Of a stretch of 49,618 nucleotides of DNA, positions 1 to 10,050 are shown piece by piece. Origin of the DNA: Gnetum montanum (taxonomy: Eukaryota > Streptophyta > Gnetopsida > Gnetales > Gnetaceae); the NCBI GenBank assembly GCA_015680685.1, contig MNCI01004544.1:1-49618 (forward strand), read 5' to 3'. Made by a program: the position numbers and the translations under genes. Within the stretch, counting starts at the first letter, position 1. Each line of letters opens with the position of its first letter. Under the pieces are notes generated by a model, which was not told where the DNA came from, made no database searches, and saw only the letters and a program-made list of their open reading frames with translations.

Positions 1-43
1 TTATAGTGATTATGAAAAGAATTGAACTCATAACTCATTGTTG

Positions 44-87
<44 letters not shown>

Positions 88-1519
88 NTTAAAAAATATA
101 CAAAAAAATATTTCTCAAGAAAGAGTCAGTTACAAGAAACCATCCATTATCCATTATTCCACCTACAAATAGGGAAAGGAGGAGAGGAAAAAATCACACA
201 AGGCAAAAGTAGCTAAGTAGGACAAAAAAAGAAAAAGGATATAGCAACAAGGAGTGTGACCAGGAAGGGAAAGAAGATTGTGGCTGCTACAGGAGATAGC
301 AAGGAGAAAGAAAACAAGTGTTGCATAGCAATCCAATATTCTAATAATTCCTCCTAATAAGGAAGATATCTAAGCAAGGAGATAAAATGATCCATCTTTG
401 TTATGTTTGATAATGGCCAATAAGGCCTGATTTTCTCAACTTTTCTTGCTTGCCTAACCACCTTCACAATGCTTGTACGAAATTACCAAGATTGTTGTTC
501 TAAGCTTAGATTGTTGAAACCTTTATTACTTTTTTTGGATCTCCCCACCTGTCCTTTGCACTCTCACACCTAAATGACTTGGATGAGAGTTGTTTCTATA
601 ACGATTCAAAAACACCCATAACGATTTAGGGCATTTTTGGGAAAAGACTGCCAACAAGGGCCAAGGATCCCTAATATCAGGATTGCTATCGCCACCAAAA
701 AGTGAGAGTATCCTTGGGCCCATGGATAATTGTGAATGTTTTAAAATTGTTGAATTCTTGGGTTTCGGTTGAAATTTGGTTGATGAACCCTTCCCCTTTG
801 AATGCATAAATCTTGGATTTGAATCTTGAATTATACTTTTTTTTCCTATACCTTCTCAAGTCTGATTTTGATATCAAATCTATAAGTTGATGGAGTGGGG
901 AAAAACCTAGGATGTTAATTTATGGTTGTGATCTATCTATTCTCTGTTGTTGAACATATGAATTTCCTGATTAAATGATTAATGTTAAAATTGTTACAAG
1001 AGTTAAATTCAGATGATCTTGTTTTGTATGCTGCTGGAAATTATAAAATAATTATGTGATTGAACAAATCTAAGATTATTAATTTATCTGCTTCTGTGGT
1101 CATTTCTTTGGTTTACAAATGTGTAAATGATCCTGATTACATATCTCTTTTTAGGTTGAATAAAAAAAGTTTTTTTTTTAATCTAATGAATCTTGCACAA
1201 ATATTTTACTATGGTTATTTCTTTTTAGAATTATCTCTTAATTCTTAAAACTAATATTGATTGACCTGTTTCAAAGCTAGATCTAGGCACTGTTGATTTC
1301 ATTTTAATTTTATAGGTTAATGTTAGTTTGATTGTTGTAGAAAGAAAGCCACCTGTGCATTTTCTTCTTTCAACTAGCTTTCTTTCTAAGGGGCTTCAGG
1401 TGTTAGCTCTTGCTCCCTATGAATGGGTATTACATTGTTGAATTCAAAGACATTAAAAAATAAAATAGAGGATCCTCACCCATAGCCTCAATGATCATCC
1501 TACCAAGTCGAGTCCTAGC
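1..1519. other. AT-rich sequence without recognisable gene
   Basis: I see no gene here. A poly-A run at about 48-87 contains an N, which suggests an uncertain homopolymer in the assembly. The short open frames at 526-877 and 1060-1248 have biased composition and no recognisable motif. No exon-like segment continuing the hydrolase gene was recognised on the minus strand. The stretch ends at the 5' LTR of copia-A. Confidence 0.6.
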
Positions 1520-1756
1520 TGTTAAGGAAAGTTGATTGAACAGTCATTGACCACCATAAGCAAGTTGTTAACAAGAGTCAATTGTAACAGTAACAGTAAC
1601 AGTTTTAACTTTATGTAAACAAGCTGTTAATAAGTGCCCCTTGTAACAGTTGCAATTCTGTAATTATCCCAACTATAAATGTACAGGGACTGACCAAGGA
1701 AGTATTTAGCAATATTCCGTTTTTACTTCCTCCTTGGTGCTCATTCAATTTTATCA
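1520..1756 (+). repeat. copia-A 5' LTR (237 bp)
   Basis: It starts TGTTAAGGAAAGTTGAT and ends TTTTATCA, directly before the primer site. A TATA-like ACTATAAATGTA lies near 1670. The same start and end recur at 8916 and 9463. The 3' LTR is about 310 bp longer because of an internal insertion. Confidence 0.88.
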
Positions 1757-1768
1757 TGGTATCAGGTT
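1757..1768 (+). promoter_or_regulatory. copia-A primer binding site (initiator Met tRNA type)
   Basis: TGGTATCAGG directly follows the LTR end. It matches the first ten bases of the plant copia primer site TGGTATCAGAGC, complementary to the initiator Met tRNA 3' end; the last bases have drifted. Confidence 0.8.
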
Positions 1769-1986
1769 TTCCAGTTAACGTTTTCATCAGAGATCACTGT
1801 GTAAGCACAGACAAGATTTCTAAAGGTTTTCACATCAAATGCAGGAAGAGTAAATTGAAGTATGTTGATTTTCTATGCAATATCTATAGTTTGTGTGTTG
1901 ATTATCTGCACAATATCTGTTTGTTTTCGGGAAAAGATGTCCTCAGAAGGATCTCCGTCAGTCTTCTCTTTTCCCAATGTGGTGTC

Positions 1987-2801
1987 TTTTTTTTAATTTT
2001 TGAGGTAATATTCAAGAGTTGTATTACTGAGATAAAAACTGTACAGAGGAATTTACAACAACGAGGGCCAAGTAGGTCCCACCCTTGGGGGTGGGAGAAC
2101 CCCCATCCAACCAAAACATACTGAAACTAAAATCTATTAGTGGAGACAGGCTCATAGCATTCACTAAGTCACCCCTCTAATCCATCAGGCATCCAAAAAA
2201 AGGGGATCCAACAATCATCCCCCCCTTACCACAGTATGTGATGAAGACCTCCAATGACAAAGACAAAAAAAAAGAAAAAAAAAAAGACAACAAACAACCA
2301 GAACAAACACACAAAGTTCAACGAGAGCCTAAACAATCATCCCCCCCTTACCACAGTATGTGATGAAGACCTCCAATGACAAAGACAAAAAAAAAGAAAA
2401 AAAAAAAGACAACAAACAACCAGAACAAACACACAAAGTTCAACGAGAGCCTAGCCAACGTGGAAAAAGGGATCCACTATAGATGCTTAGACAGAGTATC
2501 GCATTCACAATCCAGCAGCTCCTGAGCATGCAGATTATCCAACATATTTTGGTCTGCTCAGAGTCCACAAAATTCGCAGCCTGCTGGAACTCCTTAAAAG
2601 TAGCTTCATCCGAGCCCGTTCATCAATGGAACCACATCCATCCAAACGGAATTTGGAAGAAGTGTGCCAAATGTGCTGCCTAAGGGCAGTCCACATGGTC
2701 TCATAATTGATATCCAAAATCACATATGGGCATTGGCCCGCCCTCAACCACGTTCGAGAATTCTGCTTGTGTGCCCTATCAATCTATCGATTACGTTGCA
2801 C
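1987..2801 (-). mobile_element. LINE 3' fragment inserted in copia-A gag (copy a)
   Basis: This is a 5'-truncated LINE read on the minus strand. Its tail is the T run at 1987-1994 followed by the family 3' end (a CAGTAATAC box near 2023-2031). It is bracketed by a 21-bp target duplication with two mismatches, 1966-1986 and 2802-2822 (CTCTTTTCCCAAT core). The minus-strand frame 2747-2535 carries the family's terminal motif (CPYVILDIN, then SSKFRLDGCGS, and LRILWTLSRPKY in place of LDIL), matching copies at 14884-16906, 20310-25167 and 31819-33098. It is the most diverged of the four, so it is probably an older subfamily. The 3' non-coding part contains a 122-bp tandem duplication. Confidence 0.85.
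2210..2453. repeat. Tandem duplication, 2 x 122 bp, near-identical
   Basis: Positions 2210-2331 and 2332-2453 are almost base-for-base identical, including a run of seven C and an A-rich AAAGAAAAA tract. The duplication lies in the 3' non-coding part of the LINE fragment. The near identity means it is much younger than the element around it, or that it is an assembly artefact. Confidence 0.9.
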
Positions 2802-3739
2802 CTCTTTTCCCAATATGTTGTCCCAACTCATTTCTGTGAAACTGGATTCGACAAATTACATGGTTTGACAGGATTTGGTTGAAACTTCTATCAAGGGGCA
2901 GCAGCTGCATTGTCATATTATGGGCAAATTTGCTCCTCCTCCAAAATTATTACAAAGAAGGAAGTGGCAAGCAACGGAACTAAGCAAGAACTAGTCATCC
3001 CGAATTAAGCAAATAAGGTTTGGTATTCACATGATACGCAAGTGGTCAGTTGGAGTAAGTCCACTATTTCTGCTAAAATATTACCACAAGTGATAAATAT
3101 AGATAACGCCTATGAATTGCGGCAGAGTTTGATGGAATCATTTGCTATTCAAATTAATGCCAAAGTCATGTAATTTAAAAGGATGTTGTAAGATGCCATG
3201 CAAGGAGAGTGTGACTGAGCATTTCAATTACATTAAACAAACCTGTGATCAACTTACCACTGTTGGAGAAATCATATCAAACAGGGATAAAGTTATGTAT
3301 TTGCATGATTGTTTGCGGGATGAGTTTTACACGCTGTTTGTTACCATTACGAATCAGCCTACTCTTTCTAAATTTCAGAGTGTCCTCCCTGCATTTTTAC
3401 AACATGGGCAGTTCAATATGAAACGGAAAAGTGATATACATTTTGCTGATAAAGCCCTTTTGCTAATGTAGGAGGAGGACGTAGTAATCGTTGCTGTGGT
3501 GGATTTAGAGGTTGTGGCAATTGTGGATGTAATGATAACCTGAAAGGTCACAGTAGATTTGACAATCAAGAAAGAGGGCGTAGAGAAAATCAAGCAAGAG
3601 TTCACTGTTAGATATATGTCGGCAATTAAAGCATAGCGCCAAATACTATTGGGATAGATTCAAGGACGATTAGAACAAGACCAAGCATGATCAAAGTCAG
3701 AACACTGTGTTGACTACAGATATGAGCACTTTCAGTATC

Positions 3740-4416
3740 TCAGATCCCAAAGACCAGGCTTGGATTGTAGAAAGTGGTACAGTACAACACATTGCAGATC
3801 TATAGTGGTAGTGCTAAAATAATTACCAGAGATGGCAGTTCACACACCATTTCCCATGTAGGGAATGTAGAAATTCATACTCCTCATGGTTATATTATTC
3901 TTAAAAATGTTTTTCTTGTCCATTCTTTTAAATATAATCTATTTTCTGTGCCACAATTCACTCACAGTACTCAAAGTGAATGTGTTTTTACACTCTCCTA
4001 TGTCTTCTTGGAGGGTCTCTTGTTGAAAGAAATCCATGATAAAAGAACAAGAAGAGGGCAACTATATTACATTTAAGGAAACAATAGTTTGCAGTCATTG
4101 GAACGTTGTCAAATCAATCATGTCAAGTCAATCCTCTTAGTGTAGGGAGCCAAGTAGAGACCACAGCGATCTTGTTGACGGTCTTGTTAGTTCAGCTGAT
4201 TTGAATTTAGAGTCTTGTCTTTGGCATTATAGACTGGGTCATAGATCCTTTGATATATTCAAGAAGCCATGTATTCAGAACTCTATTGCTTTTAGTAATA
4301 AAAATAAGATGACTCATTCTTTATGTCAATCATGTCAACTCGGAAAACACACACATCTTCCTTTTAATTCCTCTGAATGCGTTGCTGATCATCCAACTCA
4401 AGCTTATTCACTCTAA
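3740..4416 (+). pseudogene. copia-A protease and GAG-pre-integrase region
   Basis: The protease entry motif is visible near 3755-3785 as AWIVESG, where an active aspartic protease has W-x-V-D-S-G: the catalytic Asp is replaced by Glu, and frame breaks follow. Downstream, 4201-4416 carries the GAG-pre-integrase zinc-binding region, with LWHYRLGH and a later CQSCQLGKH (H-x-H / C-x2-C pattern). A stop and a frame change separate the two. In a live element these process the polyprotein and form the integrase N-terminal zinc domain. Confidence 0.75.
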
Positions 4417-4499
4417 TCTGTGGGGTTCATCTCCAATTGCTTCACCTTTGCATTTCATGTTGTGTCATCTTTGTCAATGAATTTTCACAGTATACCTGA

Positions 4500-5058
4500 A
4501 TTTATTTCATGGGTAAATTTGAATTGTTCCAAATATTTTGCCAATTTAGAGCTATGGTAGAAAAGGTGCACAATTGTTATATATGTTCCCTACGTAGTAA
4601 CCATGGTGGTGAATTCATGTCAAATGAATTCCAACATTATTTAAAGAAACATGAGATTCATCATGAAAGATACTGTCCATATACTCCTCAGTAAAATGGA
4701 GTAGTAGAAAGAAAGCATCGCCATATAACAGAGATGGGACTCTCGATCATGTTTGTTGGTAAAGTCCCTAAATTCTTGTCGATAGAGGCCTTTCATACTG
4801 TTGTGCATTTAATTAATCGACTCCCAACTGATCTTTTAAAAGGAAAAACTCCATATTATAAGTTGTTTGGATACAAACTTAGCTATGATTGCATATGTTC
4901 ATGTTGACAGAACTTTAAGAGACAAATTATCACCAAAGTCACAGAAATGCATCTTTGTGGGCTATGATGACAAGTCAAAAGGTTATCACTGCTACAGCTT
5001 GGAAAAGAGGAGAATTTACATTAGTAGACGTGAATTTGGATTAAACCAGTATGGTTAA
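4500..5058 (+). pseudogene. copia-A integrase core and C-terminal part
   Basis: The second half of the integrase catalytic core is readable at 4509-4694: RSNHGGEFMSNEF contains the glutamate region of copia integrases, followed by YCPYTPQ and, after a stop, NGVVERKHRHI. The region with the first catalytic Asp is degraded. 4867-5058 reads as the conserved post-core segment (LSPKSQKCIFVGYDDKSKGY). A frameshift near 4865 separates the pieces. Confidence 0.8.
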
Positions 5059-5887
5059 TCAGACTGATAATCAGCACGTCATGTAGAATTTTGAATACAA
5101 CAGCCAGATGCAGGAAAATCCAGGTTTGAATCAGGAGGACTTTGCAGTAACTCAGCACAAATCAGATCAGTTGCAGAGTAGAACAAGAATGATTGAATCC
5201 TCAGCTTAACAGATTGAAGTTCCTAGACGTTTTGGTGGAGTTGTTATCACCAAAGAGGAAGTTCAATGCATCAGAATAATGCAAAGAACAGAACCGGCAG
5301 ACGGGATGAAATTTCAACTGAACACTACGCAGGAAATCCAGATTTAAATCCAGCAAATTCACAAGAAGCAAATGAGTAGCATATTATCATAACCTGCATA
5401 TTTTATATGAAGGTCTTTAAGAGAGACACACCCAACTGATAAGTGGGTGAGTTATGAAGCATTCAATGCAGAATATCAGCCTTTTTGAGCAATATTACCA
5501 AGGTGAAAGAACCCAACAACTATAGTGAAGCTGCCCATGATCCTAAGTAAATTGCTGCGATGATAGAGGAAATAAATATCATGCATGCAAATCAAACATA
5601 GACTATTGTTGAAAGGCTGCAGAACTAGATTGTTGTAAAGAGCAAGTGGGTCTATAAAGTCAATTATAAGTCAGATGGATCAATTGAAAGGTGCAAGGCA
5701 AACCTTGTGGTGTGTGGCTTCAACCAACAGTATGGGATAGATTATGATGAAACATTCAGTCCTGTGGTGAAGATTGTGATAGTGAGGGTGATTTTATGCT
5801 TAGGCTTGTCACATGATTGGCTGCTCTATCAGTTGGATGTTAAGAATGCCTTTCTACATGGAAAGCTCAACATGGAAGTATACATGG

Positions 5888-6712
5888 TGTTGGAAAAATA
5901 AAGACAAATACATTAATTGTTGTATTTCCTTTTATGTTGCATTTGATGGGGGGACGTGTTTTGTCCCACATGTATTAGGATTAGGATTGGCGGTTACAAT
6001 CATTAATGGTGGCGGTTACAATCATTAATGGTGACAGTTACAATTATTAATGATGATGGTTACAATCATTAATGGTGACGGTTGTTACCATTAATGGTGG
6101 CGCTTACAATCATTAATGGTGGCAGTTACAATCATTAATGATGGCGGTTACAATCATTAATGGTGGCGGTTATAATCATTAATGATGACGGTTACGATCA
6201 TTAATGTTGGTGTTTTATCCCACAGGTATTAGAATTGGGGTTTGGTCCTCATGTTTCTTCATAAATAGAAGGCTTGGGGTAGCCTTTAGCATGTGCTTTG
6301 AAGTGAAAGCATTGTATCAAGGTTTTACCTTGGAGACGTGAGTCTTGTTGGTGTTGATCTAAGATCTGTTGGAAAAACAGATTGGGTGTTTGGAAAAGTT
6401 ACAACGACGGCTTGTGTCCTGAAGATTTGAGAAGAATAAAAGGTAAATCAGCATTGTTGTGCAAGTAGGGTAAAAAAGGCCTGAACCACATAACTCTCTG
6501 TGTTCTTGTGCTATTTTTACTGTTTTCATTCTGCTTTCATCTTGTTATCACAGCAAATGTTTGCTAGAGTTTAAAACTTTTTGAGAGTGATTTATAGTGT
6601 TTCTTGACCTGCTACAGCACAATATTTTGCCTCTAATGATTTATTCAAAGATGTAGGGTTCTAATAATTTCTTCAGAGCATTTGTAGTGTGTTTTCAGAT
6701 CTGATTATAACA
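5888..6712 (+). mobile_element. Solo LTR of copia-B family inside copia-A RT
   Basis: An 825-bp LTR from TGTTGGAAAAATAAAGAC to GATTATAACA is flanked on both sides by CATGG (5883-5887 and 6713-6717), a perfect 5-bp target duplication. Removing the LTR and one CATGG restores the interrupted RT reading. No internal region is present, so it is a solo LTR formed by LTR-LTR recombination. A TATA-like CATAAATAG is at 6260-6268. It is longer than the 644-bp solo LTR at 48927-49570 because it carries a 220-bp minisatellite. Confidence 0.93.
5989..6208. repeat. 22-bp minisatellite, about 10 units, inside the solo LTR
   Basis: The unit is GGCGGTTACAATCATTAATG plus GT, repeated about ten times over 220 bp with scattered substitutions (GGC/GAC/GAT starts, AATGGT/AATGAT ends) and one rearranged unit near 6078-6097. 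It lies between two copies of the LTR's own TTTTATCCCACATG-type sequence, so it seems to have expanded within a local LTR duplication. The other LTRs of this family in the window lack it. Confidence 0.93.
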
Positions 6713-7360
6713 CATGGAACAACCTTGAGAGGTATGTGTGCAAACTCAAGATATCTATAGATGGTTAAAAACAAGCATCTCGTGCTTGGTTTCAACGTTT
6801 TCATGAAGTGGTTAAAAAGTTTGTTCTTGTGAGAAATGAAGCTAACTATTCAGTTTTTTTAGAAGACAAAAACCATGATTAAATGTGTTTTAGTGGCAAA
6901 CACGAGAGGGGCGAGGGGCTTTAGCCATGGAACAACTGCAGGTTAATTTCAGTATGCAGAATGTGTCAAGTAAGGCATGTGTTAGTGTATAGTATTCCGT
7001 GACTCAATCGTTACGTGGATGGGCTAAGGTAACCTAGAGTGGCAGAGTTGATTTCTTAGTAATGTTTTTTTCAATTTATTTCCTAAACGTAGATGATGAT
7101 CTTTATATAATCTGATTATATGTAGACATTATAATCACAGGGAGTTCAAATGAGTTCATCAATGACATGAAGCAAGTCTTGAATAGAAACTTTATGGTGA
7201 AAGACCTAGGAGCCCTCAAACATTTTCTTGAGATTGAAATAGATAGGAAGAATGATCAGAATCAGCTAACTCAATCAAAGTATGCTTTCAATCTACTTCA
7301 AAAGGCAAAAATGGTGAATTGCAAGCTTTCAATTACACCTATGGTTGTGAATAAGAAGTA

Positions 7361-8040
7361 TGTTATGAATGCCACTCTACACGGAAAGCGCAAGGTGGAA
7401 GTATATATGGAACAACCAATAGGATTTGAAGAAGGAGACCTTGAGAGGTACGTGTGCAACTCAAGACATCTATATATGGTTTGAAACAAGCATCTCGTGC
7501 TTGGTTTCAACATTTTCATGAGGTGGTTGCAAAGTAGCTAACTATTCACGTTAGAAGACAAACCATGATTAAATGTATTTTAGCAGCAAATGCGAGGGAC
7601 TTTAGCCAGGGAACGACCGCAGGTTAATTTTGGTATGCAGTATGTGCCAAGTAAGGCACATATTAATGTATAGTATTCTGTGACTCAGTCATTGCGCAGA
7701 CGGGCTAAGGTAACCTAGAGTGGCAGAGTTGATTTCTTAGTAATGTTTTTTAAAATTTATTTCCTAAGCATAGATATAATCTTTGTATAATCTTATTATA
7801 TGTATACGATATTGTCATCAAAGGGAGTTCAAATGAATTCATCAATCACATGAAGCAAGTCTTGAATAGAAGCTTTATGATGAAAGACTTGGGACCCCTC
7901 AAACATTTTCTTGAGATTGAAATAGATAGGAAGAATGATCAGATTCAACTAACTCAGTCAAAGTATCCTTTGGACCTACTTCAGAAGGCAAAAATGGGGA
8001 ATTGCAAACTTGCAATTACACTTATGGTTGTGAATAAGAA
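7361..8040 (+). pseudogene. copia-A RT second half, duplicated copy
   Basis: This is a second copy of the RT part that starts at the AFLHGK / EVYMEQP block. It repeats the ASRAWF segment, the same roughly 230-bp non-coding stretch (about 7575-7785) and the KDLGPLKHFLEIEIDRK block. The catalytic box reads YVYD instead of YVDD near 7797-7808. Unit 1 minus its solo LTR is about 690 bp and unit 2 about 680 bp. The non-coding insert predates the duplication, and the solo LTR followed it. Confidence 0.85.
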
Positions 8041-8710
8041 GTTGTATGAATCAGATGGTCAAGAAATTTCAGATGCTACTACCTACAAAATCTTGCAAGA
8101 ACATTGCAATTTTCTCACGCGTAGCAGACCTAACATTACGTATGCAGTGAAGAAAGTATGTCAATTTATGCAATCTCCCAGACAAATTCACATGGAAACT
8201 TTGAAGAGGTTTATTAGATATGTTACAGGAACTATCATGAATGGCATTGTTATGCATAAAGATGATCCGGTTGACATCAGAATACAATCTATTCAAGCAT
8301 ATTCCGATGATGACTGGGCTAGTGATCCAGAAACAAGAAGGTATGTATTTGGTTACTGTATTCTCTTAGGGCAAAGTTTGATATCTTGGTGTAGTAAGAA
8401 GCAAAAGACAGTGGCCAGCTCAAGCACAGAGGCTGAATACAGAGCCTAGGCTTGTACAGTGGCAGAGTAGACATGGATAAGGAAGTTGATGCATAGTGTG
8501 ATTGGTGGAAGTGGAACACGAGCCCTATATTGCGACAACAAAAGTGCATTGGCTATTGCAATTAATCCAGCATTTCATGGTAAGACAAAACATATTGAAA
8601 TTGACTACCATTTCGTTCAAGCGAAGATTGAACCAAGAGAGACTAAAGTTGGATATGTCGAGTCTGAAATCAGCTTGCCAATGTCTTCACTAAGAGTTTA
8701 TGTAAAGACA
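8041..8710 (+). pseudogene. copia-A RT end and RNase H
   Basis: The open frame 7850-8449 runs from the RT into RNase H: YSDDDWASDPETRR followed by SSSTEAEYRA, the classic copia RNase H block. After a stop at 8447-8449 the frame continues with TRALYCDNKSALAIA, HIEIDYHFV and the end of RNase H near 8670. The Asp and Glu positions of the active site are still readable. The polypurine tract follows immediately. Confidence 0.85.
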
Positions 8711-8990
8711 AGCACATGTACATGATTAACAAACTTATCACTCCTCACCCCATGATAATTTTGAGGGGGAGTGTTAAGGAAAGTTGATAGACAAGTTGTT
8801 AACAGCCATAAGCAAGTTGTTAACAAGAGTTAGTTGTAACTATTTATGTAAAGACAAGCACATGTACATGATTAACAAACTTATCAATCCTCACACCATG
8901 ATAATTGAGGGGGAGTGTTAAGGAAAGTGGATAGACCAGTTGTTAACAGCCATTAGCAAATTGTTAACAAGAGTCGGTTGTAATTATTAC
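8696..8990. repeat. Tandem duplication (about 146 bp) of the PPT / 3' LTR start
   Basis: GTTTATGTAAAGACAAGCAC occurs at 8696 and, nearly unchanged, at 8842. Each copy carries a polypurine tract (TTGAGGGGGAG) and the first bases of the LTR, so there are two LTR starts, at 8772 and 8916. Only the second continues into a full LTR. Confidence 0.88.
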
Positions 8991-9463
8991 AGTAACAATT
9001 TTAACTTTGTGTAAAAAAGCTGTTGATAAGTGTCACTTATAACTATAACAATTCTAACTTTGATAAGTGTAAGCAAGTTGGTGAGTAGTAACTCGTGTCA
9101 CTTGACCTATTCTAGTTGGCTTACTCGTGCACCACGACCAATGCCAGCAACATAGAACAGAGGATATATTTGCAGTACTAAGGCAATATAGGTTATTTAG
9201 TTGGTTGCAGGTTCGAGAACCCAAGTGGGAAAACTTTTTCTTTTATTGATTGAACAAATAAATAAACTACTATATTAAGTTCATGCTGATGAAAGCGGGG
9301 ATGTGAATCATTGTAGCCGTGGTAAAGCAAGCATGTAACTGTTATAATATTGTAATTATTCCAACTATAAATGTATAGGAGCCGACCAAGGAAGCATGTA
9401 TCGAATAAATAAATAAATATTTTCCATTTTTACGACCTCCTTGGTTTTCTTTTAGTTTTATCA
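8916..9463 (+). repeat. copia-A 3' LTR with internal insertion (548 bp)
   Basis: It starts TGTTAAGGAAAGTGGAT and ends TTTTATCA, as in the 5' LTR. Relative to the 237-bp 5' LTR it has about 270 extra bases between roughly 9056 and 9326. That insert carries a GGTTCGAGAACC sequence (9210-9221) resembling a pol III B box, so it may be a SINE, but I find no convincing A box or clean target duplication. (AATA)n lies near 9400-9418. Confidence 0.82.
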
Positions 9464-9469
9464 CTAGAA

Positions 9470-9545
9470 GGGTTAGTGGATGAGCAAAAGCCTAGCCTCA
9501 AGTGGTTGTGCCAATGTTCGAATCCATGTCTTTTGACTTAAGAAA
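9470..9545 (+). repeat. tRNA-like (SINE head) fragment
   Basis: TTAGTGGATGAGCA and, about 50 bp later, AATGTTCGAATCC look like pol III A and B boxes at tRNA spacing. The arms do not fold into a proper cloverleaf by eye, so this is better read as a SINE head than a tRNA gene. Confidence 0.4.
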
Positions 9546-9639
9546 TAAAATCTTAGTCCATATTCATTTTCCAAGATGTTACTATCAACTCTAGCATAGT
9601 CTCTTTCACTTACTTTCTATACCTTCCAAAATACGGCAA

Positions 9640-10050
9640 TTTCTTTCCTTGAAAGCTTCAAGGATCACATGTTGGTATGCAAACTCAAATTTTATTAATG
9701 GATCATGTTTTACCAATCTATATTCAAGAAACTGCAAAATCTTTTCAAGATTTGGGATTATAAAATGCTAGTCTGTCTTTAAACTTTATTCCAGATATGT
9801 GCAATGCAGAAAGGTATGGTTACCATTCTTGCCTGCATTTTTACAAAACCAACATCCACTAACCATCATCCATCCTCAAGACATAAAGCTCTTTATAATT
9901 AAAATTTTCCCTTTTTTTCTGTGTAATATCAAAAAACACAAACTTAGCAATCAGACATTTTTTCCAATGTATAGTTTTCTTCTCTATGTGGCCTGTGCAT
10001 AATGTATTATAAGCATTTTCAATCTTTTCATCATTTATTCTATCCAATCA
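9640..10050 (-). pseudogene. LINE zinc-finger (zf-RVT-like) remnant
   Basis: On the minus strand near 9850-9790 the frame reads CWFCKNAG then NHTFLHCTYLE, a C-x2-C ... H-x4-C pattern like the finger that follows RT in plant LINEs. The upstream frame 10047-9859 is continuous with it apart from a stop. No RT is recognisable next to it. The rest of 9546-10230 shows nothing else I can name. Confidence 0.4.

Larger units (their letters stand above)
1937..3620 (+). pseudogene. copia-A gag, split by a LINE insertion
   Basis: The frame opens at ATG 1937 and reads to about 1986, where a LINE fragment intervenes. It resumes after 2801 with a copia gag N-terminal signature (LISVKLDSTNY) that follows naturally from the first part, so the two halves belong together. 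The capsid-like middle is readable at 3142-3471 (NYIKQTCDQL, RDEFYTLFVTI). A Gly/Arg/Cys-rich tail near 3475-3560 stands where the zinc knuckle should be, but no clean CCHC box remains. There are several stops and frame changes. In life this would be the particle-forming structural protein. Confidence 0.75.
5500..7360 (+). pseudogene. copia-A reverse transcriptase, first unit, broken by a solo LTR
   Basis: The RVT_2-type RT starts around 5500. Recognisable blocks are KWVYKVNYKSDGS, YDETFSPVVK and LDVKNAFLHG (5707-5887). A solo LTR then interrupts at 5888-6712, and the RT resumes at 6713 with EQP- and ASRAWFQRFHEVV-like segments. A non-coding stretch of about 230 bp (about 6885-7110) sits just before where the catalytic YVDD should be. 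The frame resumes at 7167 with the post-catalytic block KDLGALKHFLEIEI. The unit ends near 7360, where a tandem copy of the RT second half begins. Confidence 0.8.
1520..9463 (+). mobile_element. copia-A: decayed Ty1/copia LTR retrotransposon
   Basis: This is a nearly complete but dead Ty1/copia element. The order is 5' LTR, Met-tRNA primer site, gag, protease, integrase, reverse transcriptase, RNase H, polypurine tract, 3' LTR, which is the copia order (integrase before RT). Both outer ends are TG...CA. The flanks CTAGC (1515-1519) and CTAGA (9464-9468) look like a 5-bp target duplication with one change. Every coding domain has stops or frameshifts. It has been hit by a LINE fragment (1987-2801) and a solo LTR of another family (5888-6712), and it carries two tandem duplications, of the RT and of the PPT/LTR junction. 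The host gene's last visible exon lies at 17677, so this may be inside a further intron or beyond the gene. Confidence 0.9.

Noticed and set aside
46-88. A poly-A tail marking a LINE 3' end
   Set aside because: No LINE 3' consensus precedes it and it contains an N, so it is treated as a homopolymer or assembly uncertainty.
3680-3705. A possible next exon of the hydrolase (minus-strand S-D-F-D-H-A)
   Set aside because: It lies inside readable copia-A sequence on the plus strand, has no splice sites around it, and the match is only six residues.
5989-6208. A CRISPR-like array
   Set aside because: Units are contiguous 22-bp repeats with no unique spacers, inside an LTR of a eukaryotic retrotransposon.
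9056-9326. A definite SINE in the copia-A 3' LTR
   Set aside because: A B-box-like string exists, but no A box at the right distance and no clean target duplication; it is recorded only as an insertion within the LTR.
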